DNA of 64,000 bases from Cheilinus undulatus (taxonomy: Eukaryota; Chordata; Actinopteri; Labriformes; Labridae): NCBI RefSeq assembly GCF_018320785.1, contig NC_054886.1, forward strand, positions 32,285,732 to 32,349,731. Reading direction: 5' to 3'. The notes under the pieces were generated by a model. That model saw nothing but the letters and a program-made list of their open reading frames with translations, made no database searches and was not told the DNA's origin. This document shows, one piece after another, positions 32,701 through 43,080 of the stretch; within the stretch, counting starts at the first letter, position 1, and every line of letters starts with the position of its first letter. Both the position numbers and the translations under genes were made by a program.

Positions 32701-33955
32701 AATGTAATGTATGAAGCGTCCCTGTATCTCATATAACCTGGTACACGGATCTGTGCTTCTCTCCTCTGGTTGATGTTCTTCAGCTGGACTCTACAGGTGA
32801 TCACATCCCCGTCTTTCTTCTCCACGGTTAAGTTGCTGACAGTGAAATGATCATCGGGACCCCCGACTGACTGCAGAGATCCAGCAGAGATGGTGTTTCC
32901 TGATCCGTCCAGCCACAGCAGCTCTGAGCCTGGATGCCAGCCTTCATATTTACACTGGACCACCAAACGCCCCGTTTCATTGTGGACTATATCAATGGAC
33001 AGGGTGGGAACTGGGGAAAACGTGGACAGTCTTAATCAGTAAAACAAGTATTATTGTACTATTTAAAACAGAAGTGGGGGATTTGACACACTACATGACT
33101 AGCAGGCAGCTTCATAGTGCTTATACATTAAGAACCATGCAGGAGTGCATGTACAAAATGACTCCAATTATCCCCTGTTAATGTACGTTTAGCCAGTTTG
33201 TTTAATGCTTTTATTGTGAAAGAAAATAAAGTAATTGTGTTAGGAAATGGCAAAAACTCAAAAAGAGCTTGCTATGGATAAAAACAGTCAAAAACATCTA
33301 CAGTGAGGTGTAAAAAGGTAAATGTTTGATAACAGATGGTGCAGGTGACTGGTGACTGGTCCACTGAGCGGTCTGAGATTTTAAAAGTGAAATGAGACTT
33401 TAATGAGCGCATGGGCGGCGTTTAAATGTAGCTCACCAACAAAGAGTTGCACAGAAGCTTCTCCTTTTCTCGATCCTATCAGCAGCAGAGAAAACGTCCC
33501 GGTGTCGGACGGTCTCACGTTGTTGATTTTCAGGGAGACGTTCCCATGCTTCAGCTCGTCCTCCACCGTTTCAGTTCGTACGACAAAAGAAGGATGGAGA
33601 ACGTAACGCATCAGCTGGTTCTCCTCATAAAAATGGATTAACTCGGGCTTCAGGTCACGTCTGGTCCACAGCAACGCCTCAGAGCTGGCGTTAATGGCAG
33701 GTTCAAAGTGACATGGCAGGATGACATCATCACCAGCCTGAGCTATGATTGGCTGATCTGAACACACCAACTCAGACCGCACTGCAGACATTCAAAACAT
33801 TCTTAAACACATGAAATCTGAATGAATACATCTTTTATTTAGCATGTTCTGGCATTGTACTTAATTTTACCTTTAACAGACAGTATCAGGAGAATGACAG
33901 AGTGGCGGGAAAGTAAAAGACAGCAGGGACTGGAGGAAACACGTGGACGCCACAT
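29727..33955 (-). CDS. Butyrophilin/MOG-like Ig membrane protein (B7-type), complete
   Basis: Five coding exons in transcription order: 33955-33871 (signal peptide), 33781-33437 (IgV), 33010-32738 (IgC), 30055-29957 (transmembrane) and 29743-29727 (TGA). All splice sites and phases fit and give 272 aa. Residues 1-28 form a signal peptide. The V-domain has ILPCHFEP, LLWTRRD and the DELKHGNVSLKI stretch typical of fish MOG/butyrophilin-like proteins. The C-type domain has VVQCKYEGWHPGSELLWLD and VITCRVQLKNINQRREAQIR, as in butyrophilins. A 23-residue hydrophobic segment (245-267) is followed by a five-residue tail, KTRRH, so there is no B30.2 domain. Probable glycosylation sites: N59, N109, N154 and the NLT in the C-domain. 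Oddly, the V-domain has SDTGTFSLLL where D-x-G-x-Y-x-C is expected, so the second canonical cysteine is Leu127. A cell-surface immune-modulating role is inferred from the family; which member it is cannot be decided here. Confidence 0.85.
30056..32737 (-). other. Large intron of the Ig-like gene
   Basis: This lies between the C-domain and transmembrane exons. No additional exon (for example a heptad stalk) was recognised. It is AT-rich. The segment 32275-32364 ends in a hAT-type terminus. The open frame at 31594-31274 (minus) resembles no known domain. Confidence 0.55.
32275..32364 (+). mobile_element. Right end of a hAT-like element
   Basis: The stretch ends GGACCCCAGGTTGGGAACCACTG, preceded by GGGTCCCCGG, as in the right ends of the complete hAT-like copies in this window. 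No left end was found, so it is a truncated remnant. Confidence 0.6.
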
Positions 33956-34264
33956 CCTGGACTCCTAAAATGAAGAAAACAAAACATTTCCCACGTGACT
34001 CAGCTAGTTTGGTTTCACTAACTTTCTTCTTCTCCATTGGCACTGTACGTGACTCATGACCTGAATGACTTCCTGTTTTCAAAAGAATCACAGACCTCAA
34101 AAAATAGAAGTTACCGAGTTCTACGCAGGAGGAGTCATGTAAAAATAACCATCAATGCCAAACATGTAGATAGAAATGATGAGGGTAACTTTTTTACTAT
34201 GAATGCTGTAAAAAGTCTTTGACCCTTTCCTGATTTGTCAGACTTTTAGATCATCAAACAAATT

Positions 34265-35345
34265 TTAATGTTGGACAAAGACAACCTGAGTGAAAACAAA
34301 ATGCATTTTCTAAATGATGATTTCATTTATTTAGGGAAAAATCCATCCAAACCTACCTGGCCTGATGTGAAAGTCATCATCCACTTACAGACGAGAAACA
34401 CTCACTGACATCTACTAGACTGGAGAGGGTTACAAAGACATTTTTAAAGGCTTTGGGACTCCAGCAAACCATGGTGAGAGCCATTACCCACAAACAGAAA
34501 AAAACTTGCAACAGAGGCGAACTTTCCTAGGAGAGGCCGGTCTACCAAAAGGACTTCAAGACTGAGCCAGCATGTCCATGTAGGCTCCATATGGGCTATA
34601 TGTGGGGTGCAAACACAGGTCCCAAGTGGATTTGTGGTGGTCCCTCGAGTCGCATCAACCTGGATTTTGTTTTGGGCCTATCTGGACAATTCATACAAGG
34701 CCCAATAGACCCCATCTCTCGAGATCCCAGGTAGATCACACTTGTGGTCCATATAGCCAAGGTGGGGCCCCAGTGGAGCCTGTGGATGAACCCACTTGGA
34801 ACCCAAATTTGCAGCTCACATATTACTCATATGAGGCCTGCATGGACAGGCTGGCTTGGGAGTGCTTGCATGACTCCTACAGGAGCTCCCAAAAGAACCC
34901 AGAACATCTAAAGATCTGCAGGCCTCCCTGGACTCAGACTTGCCTCATATTTGACTAAAAATATCCTGATGACTTGAGTTATGGAGCAGGACAATGATCC
35001 CAAACACACCAGCAAGTCCACCTCTGGATGAGCCAAAAAGACAAAATGAAGGTTTTGGGGTGGTCTAGTCAAAGTATGGACTTAGATCTGACTGAGATGC
35101 TAGGGCTTGACCTTAAACAGGCCGTTCATGCTGGAAAACCCTCCAATATGTCCAAATTAGAACAATTCTGCAAAGAAGAGTGGGACAACATTCCTCCACA
35201 GTGATGTGAAACACTCACTGATAGTTCTCTGGCCGTCAAGGGTGGAACATCCAGTTGTTAGGTTTAGGGGCGATGACTTTTCCACAGAGGGTCAGGTAGG
35301 TTTGGATGGCTTTTTCCTTTAATAAATGAAATCTGACAATTTACT
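34265..35345 (+). mobile_element. Decayed Tc1-like transposon with a foreign insert
   Basis: The two ends are long inverted repeats (left ATGATTTCATTTATTTAGGG; right, reversed, the same motif near 35320). Plus-strand fragments match Tc1 transposase coding sequence, including the region that in the 1440-1780 copy encodes the last part of the catalytic core. There are many stops and shifts. The middle (about 34565-34970) is unrelated sequence, an insertion of unknown type. The transposon is inactive. Confidence 0.75.
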
Positions 35346-35475
35346 CAGACTATCTTTATAACTCATATGTAAGTTCCCTATAATCACAGTTAAACCTTAA
35401 GCTCATAGGCACTCTAACTTATCTTTGGCTCTGCTCTGTTCATAAAGGAATTGAGTTAAATGTAAAGTTTCTCAC

Positions 35476-35560
35476 CTTCAGTATGACGCGTCAAAATCTC
35501 GGCTGTCTCTAAACGTCTGTGCTGCTGTTTTCACCAAACTGAGAATGTGGAAGTCTTAAA
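35476..35560 (-). other. Candidate non-coding first exon of the Ig-like gene
   Basis: On the minus strand a good donor (AAG/GTGAGAAAC, exon end 35476) lies upstream of the initiator exon, whose acceptor TTTTAG precedes position 33964. The exon start is not determined. If used, the Tc1 remnant at 34265-35345 lies inside the first intron. This is inferred from splice sites only. Confidence 0.35.
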
Positions 35561-35694
35561 ACCTTCCTCCTCTATCAGGGCCACTTCTGCGAAGTCCTCT
35601 GCATGTTTCTGATGTTTACTGACACAACCAGACCACTAGAGGGAGCCAGATAGTCAAAAAAGAGAGGTGGCAGAGCAAGATAGATCCACTACAA

Positions 35695-36737
35695 CAGGGG
35701 TGTCAAACTCAATCACAGCAGGGGCCGGATTTTGGATTCAGGTCTTACCTGAGGGCCTAACAGGGTCCACATTAAACCAAACTGTCAACCTCATTTTCAC
35801 CGGTAATACATTATGGGGAAAAAATAAGTACTAATGATGAATGATTTTGAGATTTAAAAAGTCAAAATGATTGTTAAAAGGCTCAAAATCTGAGATTAAA
35901 AAGTCAAACTTTTTACTGCAAAAGGTCAAAATACAAAATTAGATGTTAAGATAATGCTTTAAAAGGCAAAGGTATAAAAAAGAAAGTCACAATCAGGTTT
36001 TTTAAAATGGTGCATATAATGAATTGAAAAGGTCAAATGACTGGATAAAAAGTCAAAATTACACATTAATAAAGTCAAAATATGAGACAAAAAGTGAAAA
36101 TAATTGATTAAAAAGGTCAAAGTATGAGACAAAAATGAAAATAATTGATTAAAAAGGTCAAAGTATGAGACAAAAAGTGAAAATAATTGATTAAAAAGGT
36201 CAAAGTATGAGACAAAAAGTGAAAATAATTGATTGAAAAGGTCAAAATATGAGACAAAAAGTTAAAATTATATATTGAAAGGTCAGACAGCCAGATAAAA
36301 AGTTAAAATTATACATGAATAAAGTCAAAATGTGAGACAAAAAGTCAAAATTATGAATTGAAAAGGTCAAAGTATGAGATAAAAAAGTGAAAATTATAAA
36401 TGTTAAAGGTTAAAATATGTAATGAAAGTCCAAATAAAGATAGAAGTCATAATTGTGCAATACAAAATTGAAAATTTGAAATTAAAACACAAATTAATTT
36501 CTTTTCCCACATTTCATTTTACCTAATTATTTTTACCCTTTATATGTTTTCACATTTTTATGACCTAAGGATTTGTTCAGTTCATCAAGGTTAAGTTTAC
36601 ATTTTTATACTGTAGGAAATCTGCAGACCTTATATTTTAGAGCCACTTAAAATAAGAATATGATATGATCTTGCGGGCCAGGTGTAACTGTGCCATGGGC
36701 TGGATTTGACCCCCAGGCCTTGAGTGTGACACCCCTG
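35695..36737 (+). mobile_element. hAT-like element carrying a 42-bp minisatellite
   Basis: It starts CAGGGGTGTCAAACTCAATC and ends TTGAGTGTGACACCCCTG, a clean inverted pair. The direct repeats CACTACAA (35687-35694) and CACTACAT (36738-36745) agree at 7 of 8 positions. Inside, GAGACAAAAAGTGAAAATAA-type units recur at 36084, 36126, 36167, 36209 and 36251 (41-42 bp apart), within a looser array from about 35840 to 36460. No transposase. Confidence 0.88.
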
Positions 36738-37945
36738 CACTACATGGACAAAAGTATTTGCCCGCCTAATCATTCCACCAGCAGGGACTGTAATGGCATC
36801 GTATTCAAACCAATGTCCTTTAATGTAGAGTTGGTCCCCCTGTTGCAGCTCTAACAGCCTCCACCATTCATGAGGTTAGGCAACTTTTACACACCATGCA
36901 TCTTAGCTGTCATTCATAAACTCTGATGACATCATCTTTGATGACAGAGGGTGGAATGTTGGTGAAGCTGGGGATGTTGGGGTCTTTTTCCCTCCATTTT
37001 TGCCAAATAGTAGGCCATAGTTGGCAACTTTTGGAAAAGTTTACAGAGCTGGTGAGGAGCAGGGGTGAAAATCTGTGATTTTATATGGTCATCCTCTTTG
37101 TAGCTGAGTTGCTGTTGTTCCTAAACTCTTCCACCTCCTAATTATATCACTTACAGCTAACTGTGGAATATCCAGCAGGGATGGGATATCATGAACCGTC
37201 TTATTGCAAAGGTGCCATCAAATGTTAATTTTTAATTTCAGTCTTAGTTTTTAAATCAAATGAATTTTAGCTTCAGTCCCATTTTCGTCATTTCTGTCCT
37301 TTTTAGTTTTAGTCTAGTTTTAATTGACGAAAACCCAAAACATCTTAGTCTAGTTTTAGTCCATAAAAAGTCCTCACATTTTAGTCTTTACTTTTAGTCC
37401 AAGCATTTATTCTCTTGCCTAAATCTGGTACCAAATCATGGTAGTGTGTTCTCTGCACCCTGTCAAACCTGGGGTCCCTGCTTTCTACAGCTGAGAGGCA
37501 GAATAGATACAGCTGCATTGTTTTTGACAGATTTACCCACAGTGGCAAAATATTACAGATTTTGAATGTCCAACAAAAACTACATTACATTTTAGTCTAG
37601 TTTTAGTCATCTTGATGAAAACTTAAGTTTAGTTTAGGTCAGTTCGGTCAGTTTTAGTCATCACAGATCTATTTTTGTTAGTCTTAGTCTGGTTTTTGTC
37701 ATACAAAAAGGCTGTGAACAATAGTTTTAGTCATAGTTTTAGTCGATGAAATTAACACTGATGGTATCCATCACAGCACCACGCTTTAAGGGCTGAGCGC
37801 TTCAGAACGACCGTTTAGGATTACAAATATTTGTAAATGTGGTCTGCATGGCCAGGTTGTGATTTTATACACCTGTGGGTCCGATTGAAACACCTGAATT
37901 CAATAATTAACAGGTGTGACCAAATACTTTTGTCCATTCAGAACC
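36738..37945 (-). mobile_element. Tc1-like non-autonomous element with a nested MITE
   Basis: The left end is CACTACATGGACAAAAGTAT and the right end is CAAATACTTTTGTCCATTCA, inverted copies. The interior matches a widespread fish Tc1-like element. It is interrupted at about 37222-37760 by the TTTTAGTCTAGTTTTAGTC MITE. Its left edge abuts the hAT element at 35695-36737, which probably inserted into or beside its terminal bases. Confidence 0.75.
37222..37760 (-). mobile_element. TTTTAGTC-rich MITE nested in the Tc1-like element
   Basis: It begins near ATGTTAATTTTTAA and ends near ATGAAATTAACACT, inverted ends shared with the copy at 62513-63009. The body repeats TAGTCTAGTTTTAGTC. The host element resumes on both sides with GGTGCCATCA / GGTATCCATCA. 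Non-coding. Confidence 0.75.
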
Positions 37946-38186
37946 CTTCCCTTTTTCATTTTCTGATCTGGAGAAGGATGGTGGTTTAGGGGATCCTTGG
38001 AGTAAACACACTAGTATGTTGTGTTTACTCGGGGGATGGAGAGAGAGTGTGGTTGCCATAGTAACTGAAACCACTTGAGCCAATCAGAGCGGTCCTGCTT
38101 TAGTTGAATTACAGTGATTGATCTGTGAGAGCGTGTATCTCCGTTAATCTGGATTACTCTCCACCCTCTCAGTCTCAGATCTACTG

Positions 38187-38235
38187 ACACACAAAAACAC
38201 ACATGCACACACCCCCACACACACCCACACACTGA
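38187..38235. repeat. (AC)n microsatellite, imperfect
   Basis: An interrupted CA repeat with short C-runs, about 49 bp. It lies in the spacer between the Ig-like gene and fbxw7. Confidence 0.8.
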
Positions 38236-38514
38236 ATTTATTCCCTCAGATAAACAAACTCTGATGTGGTTCAGTCGATATGTTTGTGATCTTTTATGCA
38301 CACAGATTCATGAATGAGTCCCAGTCCTGTGATTCTGTTTTTCTCGACCTTATCAGCTGTTTTAATAATCCATACACACGTCTGCAAACACGCAGCTTAA
38401 CCTGGAATATTCAGAGCTGCTCCTTTAGTCTGGTGCATGAGTGCTTGTGAGTTTAATCAGTTTTCTCTCTGCTCTACAGTGAGAACTGGCTAATTATGTA
38501 TGTGGATCTTTAGT

Positions 38515-38700
38515 CATGGGGAGTCAGGGGCGGAGTCAAACAGCTCATTAGCATTTAAAGAGACAGACAGCTCGTTTTGAGCAGGGCTGAAACAGAGGGG
38601 CTTTTAGACATGCAAAAATCCTATACTGGACATTCTTTTGGGACCTCTGAGACCAATATAAACTTGTCTTAATGGGGTAAAATATGTGACCTTTAAGTCT
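38515..38700. mobile_element. Right half of the TTAA-type MITE
   Basis: Its sequence closely follows 3500-3728: GGCGGAGTCA, CAGGGCTGAAACAGAGGGG, GGGACCTCTGAGACC and ACTTGTCTTAA, with an end of GACCTTTAA. The left half is absent. Non-coding remnant. Confidence 0.7.
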
Positions 38701-39159
38701 GTCCAATGAAAAGGCACCCTGAAGGATTCTCATCAGGTTTTATCTTCATCTAAGAGGGAACTTTTACAGTGTTTTATGACATAGGACACAGGGGCACCTA
38801 TCCTCACTGAAACTAGTCCTCCTTTTAGAAATGTTCCTTGTGCCTTATCCTGTCTACGTCTAAGAAAGTGAACAAACATTATCTTTAAGATTTTATTTTA
38901 CTGTTTCACATGCTGTTTTATTTGCTATTTTACCCATGATGATGTTAAAGTAGTTTTTTTCTCTAAGTCTAAATAGAAACCTTCAACGTAACAAAATTAT
39001 CAGTAAATAGAGGCACACAGATTTAACATTTCTGTAAGAGGGCCAATAAACAGACTTATCAGTCGATTCTTGGTTTATACGTTTCTTGGTGTCAGCTTCC
39101 CTCTCCACTCGCACTTTTCTCTGCCTGTGAATAAAAAAGTCCTTTAGCATGTTTTAACC

Positions 39160-40239
39160 CACTGATCATCAACTGGTGGCCCCCAAAGCTTCCTGTCTGG
39201 CCCCCAGAAGGTCATTACATTCAGAGAAGCAGGAAAAGAAAATGTTGTTTAAGAGTATCTTTTGGCTTTAAACGTCTGCAGCTGTTAAATCCACTCCAAA
39301 AGCAATCAATATTCAAATAGTTTTAGAATGACATTTGATCTGTTTTTACAGAAAATCACTTGTCAGCCATTATTAGTAAATATTTTTTTAAAAAAAGGGG
39401 GTTAAAACTGGCAAAAATGGCCAGATAAAGTGGTGAAAATGGGTTAGAGAGTGGCAAAAATGAGCCATAAGCATCTAAATGGGTTGTGGAGTGGCACAAA
39501 GCGACAAAATCTTGCAGTAAAAGTAGTGAAAAGAGGTTAATATGTGGCAAACCATTAGTGTAAAAGGAAAAAAGGGGCAAAAAGTATATCAAAAATGGGT
39601 TAAAAGTGGCGAAAATGTTGAAAAAGTAATGAAAAGAAGCAAAAATAGATGAAAAGTGGCAAGAATGGATAAAGGCGGGATAAGAAAGGCAAGTAAAACA
39701 GTTTAAAGGAGTTAAAGAATGGTAAAAAAAAATGTGTCAAAGAGGCAAAAAAGGGCAAAAAGTACCAAAAATGGAAGAAAAGTGGCAAAATGGTGCAAAA
39801 ATAGCCAATGGCAAAGTAGCGAAAAGGCATGAAAGTGAGTTAAAGAGAGATTAAACAGCAGAAGGTGGCAAAAATGGGTTAAAACTGGCACAGAATGTTG
39901 TAGAAATGGCAGAAAGAAGCAGCGAAGTAGTGAAAAGTGTGAAACATGAGTTCATACTGGTGCTTAATCATAGTTATGATGGCCCATTCTCTGGGATTTT
40001 CAGGAACCCAGTCAACTCTGTGGGCACGCCCATCTCCTTGTGGTCTATGGCATTATATGTATATCTCACTGGTAATACCTAAAAAATGTCCTGCCTTTTG
40101 AAAGAAAATGCAAATACCAATAAAATATGTTTATCAGAAAAATATATTGATTTAATTTTTCTTTATTTGGAAGTCTGGCACCCAGAGACTCTGTCAAGAC
40201 TAAACCTGGCCCTTGTGCAAACATACTTGATGACCCCTG
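39160..40239 (+). mobile_element. hAT-like element with GTGGCAAAAATG minisatellite and perfect target duplication
   Basis: It starts CACTGATCATCAACTGGTGG and ends ACTTGATGACCCCTG. The 8-bp direct repeat TTTTAACC flanks it (39152-39159 and 40240-40247). About 560 bp of the interior (39390-39950) is the GTGGCAAAAATGGG-type array. No transposase. The ends differ from those of the 15002-16498 element, so it is a different hAT-like family with the same internal monomer. Confidence 0.88.
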
Positions 40240-41754
40240 TTTTAACCTAAACATGATGTAACATTCAAGCTTCAAACTCAGGGACTGACAACATCAGAAA
40301 TATGTAGCAGAAATATCTCAGTCGCCCCCTTGTGGCTGACTGCAGTATAGGTGATATAAATGAGACAGTTACAGCAACAGAACAGCCGCTTCCTGTAGCA
40401 CTCATGCTACCTTATGTAGCAGTCTTTAACATGCTTGTCTCTCATGATACCACCATGATGAGAAAAATCCCGTAAGTGTCAAAATGAAGATTAAACCGCT
40501 GGAAATATTTGACATAATTAAGTACTTAACTAAAATATATAATGGTCATTTTTATAAAATCACTGTCAACATTTCATGGTAAAATTTCACGTACTGTACC
40601 TTTAAAAGTTTATCATAATCTATTTGTGCAGTATGAATGTTGGAACTTTGTGCTCTACCGCTGATCATGGATGTGTGTTACTGCCCTGATGGGAATTACT
40701 ATTGTGCTGTCAAAAAGCTGCAAAGCCTCATAGGTAATAGATGAGAGGTGTGCAGTCACACACATGTATGCACCTCTTTGTAATCTTTCTCCTGGATTTT
40801 TAATAAATGCAGCTTATTTTAACCCTTTCAAATGTATTTATCTTTAAATCTGGGCCAGTTTAGAGGTTAATGTCACTCTACAGCGCCACCTTATGACATA
40901 AGTCAGACTGACACCTCTGTGATGAGGTATTTTTGCATATTTTAGTGGTTCATTTACTGTTAAAACTTCAGTTACAGCTGTAGATAGTTAATACAGTAAA
41001 TTCTTACTTAAGCTGCTCTGATATGACTGTATTCTGAATTTCCCAGGATTCGTGCACACGTGTGCTTGCAGGTATTTTTGTGGGGAACCAGTCGCCGATG
41101 AAGTTTAGTCCCCGTCTGCATGGTTACCATAGCAACCTCCTCATCAGTTTCTGGGCCAAACAGGCTGCAGACACAGCGAGTTGTATTTCTGCAGTGATTT
41201 ACATTCACAGAGACACTCTGCTTCTTCACCTAATCTACAGATGTAATTAACATCCCATTAAAATAATCAGCAATTAACTTGAGAATTAACCAACTCATTA
41301 AACTAGTTTTCAACCAGTAAACGCCAAAGATCTGCAGAAAAACCATGTCAGAAAGTCATTAAAGACATAAAAGAGGATTTTCCCTTCATGGTAATGAGCA
41401 AAAATCATCTCAGACCACAGAATGAATGAGAAAGACTGAATCAAATAAAACTTTTAGAATTTCAATCATTTTTAAAGTTATATTATGAAAAAACTAAAGC
41501 TGATAAATGGTAGCAGTTTAAAAGCGAAGGCAGCACACCTCCTGATCCTGATACTGGATTTTTGACCATACCCAGCATGCAACACTTCCTCGTCTGTACT
41601 CCACCTCATAGAATCTGTGTCACAGTGCTTTAACATTTATAACAAACTCTGATACACGTACCCATCACAGTACTCCGTATGAGCTGGTAGGATGGCCATC
41701 ACTGACTCTACGCAGACATCTCTGTGTATAAGCCTGTAATGAGAAAACTCCCCT

Positions 41755-43080
41755 CATATTCATAAAACAAATTTTTGGGTTCAAAGTGGCAAAATTGGGC
41801 AAAGAAATGACAACAATGTGCAAAAAGAAGTGGCAAAAACAGATTTAAGTGGCCAAATAGGGCAATAAATAAGGAAGCCAAAAGAAATGACAAAAATGGA
41901 CAACAGTGGCTATAAAGTGGCAACAAAATGGGCAGAAACTGGCCAAATTGGGTAAAAAGTGGCAAAAAAATGTGTAGAAAAATGGCAAAACGGGCACAAA
42001 GTGGTTTAAAGTGGCAAAAAAGGGCAAACAGAGAATAATGGATATAAAAGGGAAAAAGAAGTGGAAAAAATAGGTGACAAGTGGCTTTATAGTGGCTAGA
42101 ATGGGCCAAAAAAGAAGGCAATAAGTATCATATATTAAGTATAATAAAAGAGGAAAAAAGAAGTGGCAAAAACAAGCTACAAGTAGGCAGGAAGTGGCAC
42201 AAATTGGCAAAAGTGTGTAAAAAAGCAGCTTAAAGTGGGCACAAATTGATTTAAATTGACCAAAAATGGCAATAAATAGCATAATGGATTAAAAAAGGCA
42301 AAAAGAAGTTGCAAAAGTTGGCAACAGTGACTTTAAAGTGGCAATGATATGGGTAGGAATGGGCAAAAGTTGGTAAAAAGTAGCAAAAATGGACAAGAAG
42401 TGTCTTTATAGGGGCTAGAATGGGCCAAAATAAATGACAAAAATGAGCAAAAAAGGAGGGGGAAATGAGTTAAAAGTGGAAAAGAAAGGCAATGAATATA
42501 ATAAAGGGATAAAAGAGGCCAAAACAATTGGCAAAAACAAGCTCAAAGTGGGCAGAAATTGGCACAAACTGGCAAAAGTGTGCAAAAAAAGGGCACAAAT
42601 TGATTTTAATTGACAAAAATGGCAATAAATTGCATAATGGGTTAAAAGAGGCAAAAAGAAGTGGTTAAATTAGGTATCCTAAACAATGGATATTGAACAT
42701 CAAAAGTGGCAAAATGGGCTTTATGAGAGCAATAATTGATTTGAAGTGGCAAATACTGGCAATAAATGGCAAAATGGTTTAAAAAGGCAAAACAAAGTGG
42801 CAAAAATGGCCAACATGTGGCTATAAAGAGGTTGAAATGGGCAAAAATAAGTTGCAAAATTTGGCAGAAATTGGCATAATTGGGTTAAAAGTTGCAAAAA
42901 ATGGGTTAAAAGTGGCAAACAAGTGGCAAAAGGGGCAGTAAAAGGGCAGAATGTGAGCAACAACAGAAATGGTGGATTAAAAGTAACAAAAGGAAATTGA
43001 AAAAAATGGGAAACAAGTGGCTATAATGGGACAAAAATAAACAACAGTGGGATAAATGGGTTTAAAGTTGCAGAAACAAA
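41755..43080 (+). repeat. 1.3-kb AGTGGCAAAAATGGGC minisatellite
   Basis: This is the longest array of the GTGGCAAAAATGG monomer in the window, with degenerate units of roughly 15-35 bp including spacer variants such as AGTGGCTATAAAG. Flanking text near 43240-43400 resembles 39960-40060 inside the hAT-like copy, so this may be an older, end-less member. Open frames on the minus strand are artefacts of the array. Confidence 0.85.

Noticed and set aside
34602-34958. A 118-residue open frame
   Set aside because: It lies in a repeat inserted into a decayed Tc1 element. Short GTGGG/TATGG-type repeats keep the frame open.
41708-42963. Long minus-strand open frames rich in Phe, Leu, His and Cys
   Set aside because: They are translations of the GTGGCAAAAATGG minisatellite. 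The same artefact appears at 15319-15597, 27165-27521 and 39356-39830.
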